Assembly (NCBI RefSeq): GCF_001704415.2
Contig: NC_030814.1
Location: 74,765,121-74,829,120, forward strand
Direction of reading: 5' to 3'
Length of the DNA: 64,000 nucleotides
DNA from: Capra hircus
Lineage: Eukaryota; Chordata; Mammalia; Artiodactyla; Bovidae
Shown here: piece by piece, positions 56,830 to 64,000 of the stretch
Layout of the letters: each line of letters starts with the position of its first letter
Numbering within the stretch: position 1 is the stretch's first letter
Notes under the pieces: model-generated
What the model was told of the DNA's origin: nothing
The model's database searches: none
Seen by the model: only the letters and a program-made list of their open reading frames with translations
Program-made: the position numbers and the translations under genes

Positions 56830-58297
56830 TTCAGTCAGTTCTGTCACTCAGTTGTGTCTGACTCTTTGTGACCCCATGGACCACAGCACACCAGGCCTCC
56901 CTGTCCATCACCACTTCCTGGAGTTCACCCAAACTCATGTCCATTGAGTCGGTGATGCCATCCAGCTATCTCATCCTCTGTCGTCCCCTTCTCCTCCTGC
57001 CCCCAATCCCTCCAAGCATCAGGGTCTTTTCCAATGAGTCAGCTCTTCCCATCATGTGGCCAAAGTACTGGAGTTTCAGCTTCAACATCAGTCCTTCCAA
57101 TGAACACCCAGGACTGATCTCCTTTAGGATGGACAAGTTGGATCTCCTTGCAGTCCAAGGGACTCTCAAGAGTCTTCTCCAACACCATAGTTCAAAAGCG
57201 TCAATTCTTCGGTGCTCAGTTTTCTTCATAGCCCAACTCTCACATCTGTACATGACCACTGGAAAAGCCGTACCCTTGACTAGATGGACCTTTGTTGGCC
57301 AAGTAATGTCTCTGCTTTTGAATATGCTACCTAGTTTGGTCATAACTTTCCTTCCAAGGAGCAAGTGTCTTTTAATTTCATGGCTGCAGTCCATCTGCAG
57401 TGATTTTGGAGCCCAAAAAAATACAGTCTGACACTGTTTCCACTGTTTCCCCATCTATTTCCCATGAAGTGATGGGACCAGATGCCATGATCTTAGTTTT
57501 CTGAATGTTGAGCTCTAAGCCAACTTTTTCACTCTCCTCTTTCACTTTCATCAAGAGGCTTTTTAGTTCCTCTTCACTTTCTGCCATAAAGGTGGTGTCA
57601 TCTGCATATCTGAGGTTATTGATATTTCTCCCAGGAATCTTGATTCCAGGTTGTGCTTCCTCCAGCCCAGTGTTTCTCATGATGTACTCTACATTTAAGT
57701 CAAATAAGCAAGGTGACAATATACAGCCTTGACATAATCTTTGGAATGAGTCTGTTGTTCCATGTCCAGTTCTAACTGTTGCTTCCTAACCTGCATACAG
57801 ATTTCTCAAAAGGCAGGTCTGGTCGTCTGGTATATCCATCTCTTTCAGAATTTTCCACAGTTTATTGTGATCCATTCAGTCAAATGCTTTGGCATAGTCA
57901 ATAAAGCAGAAATAGATGTTTTACTGGAAATCTCTTGTTTTTTTTTCCATGATCCAGCGGATGTTGGCAATTTGATCTCTGGTTCCTCTGCTTTTTCCAA
58001 AACCAGCTTGAACATCAGGAAGTTCATGGTTCATGTATTGCTGAAGCCTGGTTTGGAGAATTTTGAGCATTACTTTACTAGCGTGTGAGATGAGTGCAAT
58101 TGTGTGGTAGTTTGAGCATTCTTTGGCATTGCCTTTCTTAGGGATTGGAATGAAAAGTGACCTTTTCCAGTCCTGTGGCCACTGCTGAGTTTGCCAAATT
58201 TGCTGGTGTATTGAGTCCAGCACTTTGGTAGCATCATCTTTTAGGATTTGAAATAGCTCAACTGGATTCCATCACCTCACCAGCTTTGTTCGTAGTG
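56830..58297 (-). mobile_element. BovB LINE, 5'-truncated
   Basis: The minus-strand copy runs from the 3' end 'ggttcagtcagttctgtcac' back to the RT N-terminal region at 'gctttgttcgtagtgatgg'. About 1.47 kb. I found no convincing target duplication. A 16-bp perfect palindrome lies immediately beyond the 5' break. Confidence 0.9.
56966..58223 (-). pseudogene. BovB reverse transcriptase fragments
   Basis: 58223-57921 has LDSIHQQIWQTQQWPQDWKR and FGKSRGTRDQIANIRW. The next pieces have a damaged motif A region ('ISALLTMPKHLTEW' in the shifted frame). 57719-57378 has an intact motif C, LRYADDTTFMAE, and IMASGPITSWEIDGETVE. 57454-56966 has RLLRVPWTARRSNLSILKE and GGIGGRRRRGRQRMR. At least two frameshifts separate them. 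Confidence 0.8.
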
Positions 58298-59133
58298 ATG
58301 GAAACAAACGTTTGTTTGCTTTGGAAAGGAACAGAGATCATTGTTGTTTTTGACATTATCTGAGTACTGCATTTTATGGTACTGCTTCCAAGCACTGCAT
58401 ATTATAGGTAATAACATCAATGAGACTTTTTCTGTTGCTTGCAAATTTTCACTAACGCCAAAAGGGTGAGGACAAAGCATAATAAGCAAACAGACTTCTG
58501 AAAGAGAGGTACTAAAAATATCCATGCAGGACTTACTCACCAACAGCAAGATCAGTCCAAGGACCACCACCCCATCCAAGCTACTTAAGACTAAAGATTT
58601 GAGGCAGAATTCTTTGAAAGGAAATGATCAAAGTATGGAGTAATTATATTTTTATCCTCCTTCTCCATTCAGATAAAACCCAGGAGTGGTATTTCCGCCT
58701 GTTAGAGAAGCACTCAAGGATGGAGAATGCAAAGAAAGAGAGAAGCATTTCCCTCAGGCTGGAGCTCAGGAAGCTACCGAACTCAAAGGCTCAGCCCCAG
58801 AGGACCCACGACATGGTAAGGAATGAGAAGAGTTCTCAGAAGAACATGGCTTGTATCACCAAGATTCTGGAGGGAGATGTGAACCCGAAGACGGATGCCT
58901 GCTTCTCACCTTGAGAAGGCCTGGTGCTGTCTAGAGCATCACATGTGCCTCTTCTTCTAAACCTCATTCTGCTGATGTAGTCATGAAAGTCACCCAGTAG
59001 GAGTAAGGAAGCAGTAGAGAAATAGTGAAAGAAAAAAAAAAAAAAAACAAGCCCCTTGATTAAACATCTTTTGTGTGTGTGTGCAGCTGATATCTTGTTT
59101 TATTTGAAATTACTTTGTTTGTCCTAGTTGAAA
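58298..59133. other. Unique DNA with exon-like stretch
   Basis: Non-repetitive. It holds a possible exon (58673-58815), a hydrophobic minus-strand stretch near 58530-58579 next to a GTGAGTAAG donor-like site, and an A run of about 17 bp at 59031-59047. Confidence 0.4.
58673..58815 (+). CDS. Possible exon of unknown gene
   Basis: 143 nt preceded by a pyrimidine-rich acceptor-like 'tatcctccttctccattcag' and followed by a donor-like 'gtaagg'. It reads without stops as TQEWYFRLLEKHSRMENAKK and a basic, Arg/Lys/Ser-rich continuation ending THDM. The same frame stays open through the donor to a stop at 58914, so it could also be a terminal exon. I recognise no domain, and no partner exon is visible in the window. 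A chance combination is quite possible. Confidence 0.15.
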
Positions 59134-59340
59134 GTGAAAAAGTGAAAGTGTCAGTCGCTCAGTTATATCAGACTCTTTGCAACACCATGGACTATAGCCC
59201 ACCAGCCTTCTCTGTCCTTGGAATTCTCCAGGCAAGAATTCTGGAGTGGGTAGCTATTCCCTTATTCAGGGGATCTTTCTGACCCAGGGATCGAACCCAG
59301 GTCTCCTGGATTCTTTACTGTCTGAACCACAAGAGAAGCC
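59134..59340 (-). mobile_element. Bov-tA SINE
   Basis: 'gtgaaagtgtcagtcgctca', 'ccatggactatagcccacca', 'gggatcgaacccaggtctcc', 'accacaagagaagcctg' in reverse. Full length. Confidence 0.9.
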
Positions 59341-59612
59341 TGTTTGCCCTGGTTAATGGTAACTCACTGATAATTACATTATATTATGAACTTTTTCAGT
59401 TAATTGCTACAGTGTAGAAAATGTGGCAAGTCAGTTTCAGACATAGGAGTCAAATGTGTTTTAACCCACTAAAAGGAGTTTTTAAATACTCACAGTATAA
59501 TATAATGCCAAGATTATTAAAAACCACTTCTTTGGTAAGGCATGTATTACCTAATTAACTGAGAACCGAGTCTGCAAAGTAGGACTCCGTAGTAGTGGCT
59601 TTCTCTTACTAG

Positions 59613-59843
59613 AGTGCTGCTGCTAAGTCGCTTCAGTCGTGTCCGACTCTGTGCGACCCCATAGACAGCAGCCCACCAGGCTCTCCCATCCCTGGGATTC
59701 TCCAGGCAAGAACACTGGAGTGGGTTGCCATTTCCTTCTCCAATGCATGAAAGTGAAAAGTGAAAGTGAAGTCGCTCAGTCGAGTCCGATTCTTTGCCCC
59801 TCTGTCCATGGAATTCTCCAGGCAAGAACACTGGAGTGGGCTG
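59613..59843 (-). mobile_element. ART2A/Bov-tA-type SINE
   Basis: Short (CTG)3 then 'ctaagtcgcttcagtcgtgt', and a second module from 'gaagtcgctcagtcgagtcc'. A deletion after 'gattctttgcccctctgtcc' removes about 35 bp of the second module. Confidence 0.88.
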
Positions 59844-60008
59844 CTAGACTAGGTGCATCTTAAATGTCAGTGGTTAGAAAAATTGAGTTAATGAGTCTGT
59901 ATCCTTAGTAAATGTTTACAGTATTGGTCAAGAACCTGGACTGGCTTCCATGCCATGTATTTTCAGTTACTAAAACTCAGCTTTGTACAAGGTCAAATCT
60001 CAGTTTAT

Positions 60009-60180
60009 TGCTGTTCAGTCGCCCAGTCGTATCCAACTCTCTGCAACCCCATGGACTGTAGCATGCCAGGCCTCCCTGTCCCTCACCATCTAACGAAGTT
60101 TGACCAAGTTCATGTCCACTGCACCAGTGATGCCATCGAGCCAACTCATCCTCTACACCCTCTGTTCCTTATGATCTGTG
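60009..60180 (-). mobile_element. BovB 3' end, left half of a head-to-head composite
   Basis: 'ctgttcagtcgcccagtcgt' to 'ctcatcctctacaccctctg' is the BovB 3' terminus in reverse. It abuts BovB 5' sequence on the other strand. Confidence 0.7.
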
Positions 60181-60184
60181 AAGG

Positions 60185-60390
60185 GAATCCCCTTCACTGC
60201 CTTGTTGTGACAAAGGGGCTTGTGTAACTCAATGAAACTATGAGTCACACCTTGTAGGGCCACCCAAGACCAACAGGTCATAATGGAGAATTCTGACAAA
60301 ACATGATACACTGGAGGACGGAATGGAAAACCACTCCAGTATATCTGTGGTGAGAATCTCATGAACTGTATAAAAAGACAGTAAATAAAT
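60185..60390 (+). mobile_element. BovB 5' segment, right half of composite
   Basis: 'gcttgtgtaactcaatgaaa', 'tagggccacccaagacc', 'gagaattctgacaaaacatg', 'atggaaaaccactccagt' correspond to the BovB 5' region. It stops at 'gaactgtataaaaagac' and ends in an (AAAT)n-like tail. Confidence 0.7.
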
Positions 60391-61349
60391 AAATAAAGGA
60401 TTAAATAAGCACTTAAGAAGGATCTAAAAAAAAATTCCATACCAATAAGAAAGCAAATTGCACATTGAGCTCATGCTTTTTTTTTTTTGAAATTCTATTT
60501 ATCTCTAATGCTTATGATAAATAATTGACTGAAATGTAGAAATTTCAGTGAATCATGAGTTTTGCCTAAAGCATCATAGAAGTTTTATTCCCCACTCTTC
60601 ACCCCCACTCTCACATGTGTACAAATATACTGAATCAGTTGCCTTTTTTTCTTTTCTTTTTTTGAATATTTAATGGAATAACTAGATATTTTGGTTTCAC
60701 ATCATCACAGCCAAGTATGCAGTAATTAAAAAGATGATTTCAAATGGTATTTACATTTAACAACATGCACCAACTTCGCCATATGTTTTCTACCCTTGTC
60801 AACTTGTTTATGTGGCATTTAATCTGCAGAAAACAGCTTTGTTCCTCATGGCTGGAGTCACAAACAGTGAAAACAAACAGAATGAAAGGCAAAAGCAAAC
60901 TGCTCACTGAATTCACCTATGCACAAGGCAGTATCTCTTCCTGAGACTCCAGTGTGATAATTCTAGGGGAACTCACAATACAAAGGGACACACTCAGCAC
61001 AGGGATTTTCACAATTCCTTTTCCTGAATTCTTAACATAGGATGGTAGCCAAACTCGAGTGGCTACTGACTAGGGCAAGCTTCTCTACTGGGTATGCATA
61101 AGAGTGCATGCCACATGTGGGTATGATTTTGTTCCCCAGAAAGATTCTCCCCTCAAAAAATATCAGCAGTATTTACCTCATGAGAGGGACTGGTAAGCTG
61201 GAAATTGACATTTTACTCTGCTTTATAACTCTCCATATTAATGCTATTTTTTTTTCCCTTTCAGGTTCTACAATTAACATTAAAATATAATCAATATACC
61301 AAGGTGTCATGGTTTCATCAGATGATAATTTCTGATCCTATATTTGTGA
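60391..61349. other. Unique DNA, no gene seen
   Basis: Contains a T run (about 60478-60489) and AT-rich DNA. No supported gene. Confidence 0.45.
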
Positions 61350-61478
61350 CTGCAAGTATTAATGTCTCAGTCATGTCCGACTCTTTGCAACCTCATGAAC
61401 CACAGAACCCACCAGGCTCCTCTGTCCGTGGAATTCTCCAGGCAAGAATACTGGAGTAGGTTGCCATGCCCTCTTCAG
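61350..61478 (-). mobile_element. Bov-tA SINE fragment
   Basis: 'cagtcatgtccgactctttg', 'accaggctcctctgtccgtg', 'caagaatactggagtaggtt' in reverse. The 5' half is missing. Confidence 0.85.
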
Positions 61479-61851
61479 ATTTGCAACTAGATTTGTGACT
61501 AGACTGTCCTATATGAGTAGAATCTTTATATAGAGAAAGAGATTCAAAATGCATGGACCAAACACAAGCATTATTTATAACCATGTTCCGTCATCCAGTG
61601 TGGGAAAGAGGGATGACTGTCAGTTAAAACAAGAAGTTATGTTTTCACCATCTCCAGTCAGAACTTGGTTGGCTACAGAAAACACAGTACGATAACATTA
61701 ACTGAGTGTCTGTCTTGTTGCCATAGCCTGTCCAAAGAAAAAGCCACTGAACACTTAAAGGACCGTGTGACTGTCACACTATCAGTAAGACTGAACAAGA
61801 AAGCATTGAGCTGCTTAGGTTTGAGCTCCCCACTGAAAATTAAGTCATCTA
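61479..61851. other. Unique DNA, no gene seen
   Basis: No gene or recognised repeat. Confidence 0.4.
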
Positions 61852-62085
61852 ATTTCATGCAAAGAGTTGACTCATTGGAAAAGACTTTGATGCTGGGAGG
61901 GACTGGGGGCAAGAGAAGAAGGGGACGACCGAGGATGAGATGGCTGGATGGCATCACTAACTCAATGAACGCGAGTCTGAGTGAACTCCAGGAGTTGGTG
62001 ATGGACAGGGAGGCTTGGCGTGCTGCGATTCACAGGGTCGCAGAGTCGGACACGACTGAGCAACAGAACACAACAGAACCTTTTT
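61852..62085 (+). mobile_element. BovB 3' fragment
   Basis: 'tttcatgcaaagagttgact' to 'cgactgagcaacagaacac', the last ~234 bp of BovB, encoding the C-terminal MRWLDGITNSMNASLSELQE and EAWRAAIHRV. Confidence 0.88.
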
Positions 62086-62477
62086 TAAATGTTCAGATAA
62101 GGCATTAATATTCTTAAATATCAAAAATAACATTCAAACATATCATGACTTAAAACTATAGTATAAAAACAGTTTATAACAGGCAACTATATTCCTAAGA
62201 CATGGAAGCTTAGTATCTGGTCACCAAAGAGAGAAAATTCCATTACCGGGGGTAATTGCTTCAAGAGTTTCTCATTCTAGGAGAATATTATCCTAGTATT
62301 TCACAGTCTCAAAATCTTCCTTAATGTGTCTTGGGTTGGTTTCCTGAGAAATAGACTCTGATACTGCTATTTGCATGCAGGAGTTTTGTTGGGAGTGATG
62401 TAGTGAATCCTATAATCTATTTGTAGGACATATATTTTTAACCTTAAAAATGCATTCCAATATGCATTGCATGTGTG
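62086..62477. other. AT-rich unique DNA
   Basis: No gene or recognised repeat. Confidence 0.4.
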
Positions 62478-62690
62478 GGTGCATGCCAAGTTGCATCCAA
62501 CTCTTTGCAACACTATGAACTGCAGCCCACCAGCTCCTCTGTCCATGGGATTCTCCAGGCAAGAACACTGGAGTGGGTTGCCATACTCTCTTCCAGGATA
62601 TCTTCCCAACCAGGGATCAAAGCCCTGTCTCTTGCATCACCTACATTGGCAGGCAGGTTCTTTACACTAGCGCCACCTGGAAAGGCCATA
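62478..62690 (-). mobile_element. Bov-tA SINE
   Basis: 'gtgcatgccaagttgcatcc', 'cagctcctctgtccatggga', 'gggatcaaagcc' (B-box region), 'actagcgccacctgg' in reverse. Nearly full length and somewhat diverged. Confidence 0.88.
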
Positions 62691-62694
62691 CAGG

Positions 62695-63320
62695 ATACCT
62701 AGAATGGTCAAATTCAGAGTCAGAAAGTACATTGGGAGATGCCAGGGGCCAGGGTGTGGGTGGTGGTGGTGGGGAAGGGGAATGGGGAATTGGTGTTCAT
62801 GGGGAGAGAGTTTCAGTTTAGGAAGGTGAAAAATTTGGGAGATGAGTGATGGTGAGAATTGTACAACAATGCAGATTACTTAGTGTCACTGAGCTGTACA
62901 GTTAAATATGGTTAAAATAGTATGTTCTGTATTAGGTGACTTTTGAAAGTGAAAGTGAAAGTGGCTCAGTCATGTCCAACTCTTTGCGACCACATGGACT
63001 ATACAGTCCATGGAATTCTCCAGGCCAGAATACTGGACTGGGTAGCCTTTCCCTTCTCCAGGGGATTTTCCCAACCCAGGGATCAAACCCCAGTCTCCCA
63101 TACTGTGGGCGGATTCTTTACCAACTGAGCCACAAGAGAAGCCCAAGAATACCGGAGTGGGTCGCCTATCCCTTTTCCAGAAGATCTTCCTGACCCAGGA
63201 ATCAAACCAGGGTCTCAAGCATTGCAGGTAGATTTATTACCAACTGAGCTATCAGGGAAGACCCAGGTGACTTTTACCTCAATTTAAAAACAAAATTTAA
63301 AACTAAAAAAGAAAGCAAAA
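62695..63320 (+). mobile_element. Old L1 3' UTR split by BOV-A2
   Basis: 'gggagatgccaggggccagg', 'gagagagtttcagtttagga', 'gagctgtacagttaaatatg', 'gttaaaatagtatgttctg' match the L1M 3' UTR. After the SINE it continues at 63276 with 'acctcaatttaaaaacaaaa'. A (GGT)n-like stretch lies at 62758-62773. Confidence 0.75.
62945..63264 (-). mobile_element. BOV-A2 dimeric SINE, perfect target duplication
   Basis: Two monomers in reverse: 'gactatacagtccatgg' to 'ccacaagagaagccc', then 'aagaataccggagtggg' to 'ctatcagggaagaccc'. 'aggtgactttt' occurs exactly at 62934-62944 and 63265-63275. Confidence 0.93.
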
Positions 63321-63475
63321 CAAGGCTGAACAGAGGGAGAAATTGAAACACGACTGGATTTGCAACTGAGGCCTCAGTCAGTTCTCCAGGCTGTGTGGAA
63401 CTGGTGTAGCCTTTCAGAATTGTCTCAAACTGAGACAAGCAGTCAGGGACTTAATACCTTTCTATCAATCAGACA

Positions 63476-63682
63476 GGGACTTTCCTGGTGGTCCAGTGGT
63501 TAAGAATCTACCTTGCAACGCAAGAGATGCAGGTTCGATCCCTGGGTCAGGAAGATCCCCTGGAGGAGGGCATGGCAACCCACTCCAGTATTCTTGCCTG
63601 GAGAATCCCATGGACAGATGAGCCTGGCAGGCTCCAGTTCATGGGGTTACAAAAGAGTCAGACACAACTTAACAACTAAACA
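63476..63682 (+). mobile_element. Bov-tA SINE with CHR-like 5' end
   Basis: The 5' end 'gggactttcctggtggtcca' and 'gtggttaagaatctacctt' resemble the CHR SINE tRNA part, followed by B box 'ggttcgatccc' (63532-63542) and a typical Bov-tA body and tail 'gtcagacacaact'. This shows the relation between the two SINE families. Confidence 0.9.
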
Positions 63683-64000
63683 AGAAATCAAACAGTCATA
63701 AGATAAGGGTGTAATTTGGGGACAGGCATCTCTCTGACAGAGGGCAGGCATTGAGGAGAACTCAGCTGTAAGTAGTCTATAGACAACAAACCTCCCTCCC
63801 TCCCAGCTGAGGAAATAAGTGTCTTGGTCAGGAAAAATGGACGAGGCAGCACTTGACAGCATCCAATAGACAGGATGCCTTAACTACTGGGAAACGTACT
63901 GCCTGTGATAAATATCTCTGTCTCTCTGATGTTGCCATCTCTCAAATTAGACTGTGATGAATATATATATATATTTTAAAGAATAGTTAAAATCCCATGA
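63683..64000. other. Unique DNA to window end
   Basis: No gene seen. A short (AT)n run lies at 63960-63975. Confidence 0.45.

Noticed and set aside
56868..57431. 187-codon plus-strand frame as a gene
   Set aside because: It is exactly antisense to the BovB RT C-terminal region, and the same antisense frame recurs in other BovB copies.
58277..58579. Minus-strand frame that looks like a signal peptide (hydrophobic N-terminus)
   Set aside because: Its first codon is TTG, not ATG, and the hydrophobic run is followed at once by a donor-like GTGAGTAAG. At most it is an internal exon, noted as a weak finding.

Overview
This window is nuclear DNA of a pecoran ruminant (cattle, sheep, goat or a close relative; the sequence alone does not say which). 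The evidence is the repeat content. There are many RTE-type BovB LINE copies, many Bov-tA/BOV-A2 tRNA-derived SINEs with GGTTCGATCCC-type B boxes, ruminant L1 (L1-BT) 3' ends, and CHR-type cetartiodactyl SINEs. These lie on an old mammalian background of MIR, L2, MER5-type hAT elements, an MLT1 LTR and old L1. I recognise no host protein-coding gene, tRNA, rRNA, CRISPR array or prokaryotic feature. Two exon-like stretches (41935-41975 and 58673-58815) have splice-like borders, but I cannot assign either to a gene.

Layout. 1-4367: a GC-rich leader runs straight into a decayed BovB, which carries a short L1-BT tail and is followed by a second BovB 3' piece. 4.4-8.3 kb: old repeats (MIR, MER5A-like, L2, MLT1 LTR) in unique DNA. 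8290-10484: a minus-strand BovB with a 452-codon reverse-transcriptase frame but a damaged catalytic motif. 10.5-20 kb: mostly unique DNA with MIR, L2 and hAT relics. 20-29.3 kb: dense young insertions, including an inverted SINE pair, a BovB with a perfect 13-bp target duplication, a BovB nested inside a BovB, and a 5'-complete BovB with a GC-rich tandem leader whose middle is replaced by an inverted BovB segment. 32.4-35.8 kb: the most complete BovB, split by one SINE. 36-42.7 kb: a probable solo retroviral LTR, a 15-bp hairpin, an unclassified repeat present twice about 5.7 kb apart, a 5'-truncated L1-BT and another BovB. 42.7-52 kb: mainly unique AT-rich DNA with MIR and MER5 relics, a SINE with a (CTG)17 tract, and a BovB inside a MIR. 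52.4-54.8 kb: an L1-BT in opposite orientation inside an older L1. 55-64 kb: Bov-tA SINEs, BovB 3' ends, a head-to-head BovB composite, and an old L1 tail split by a BOV-A2.

How the parts relate. BovB encodes an apurinic-type endonuclease followed by a reverse transcriptase. Bov-tA SINEs carry a BovB-like 3' end and are believed to move using BovB proteins. No BovB copy here has an uninterrupted endonuclease-plus-RT frame, so all look immobile. Flanking duplications at eight insertions (BovB, L1-BT and SINE) directly show target-primed integration. I found no convincing undescribed functional system. The best leads are the unclassified repeat pair (36755-37038 and 42432-42719), the fold-back BovB at 26.2-29.3 kb, and the inverted SINE pair flanked by a 21-nt duplication. 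Family names come from remembered consensus sequences, not from a database search.
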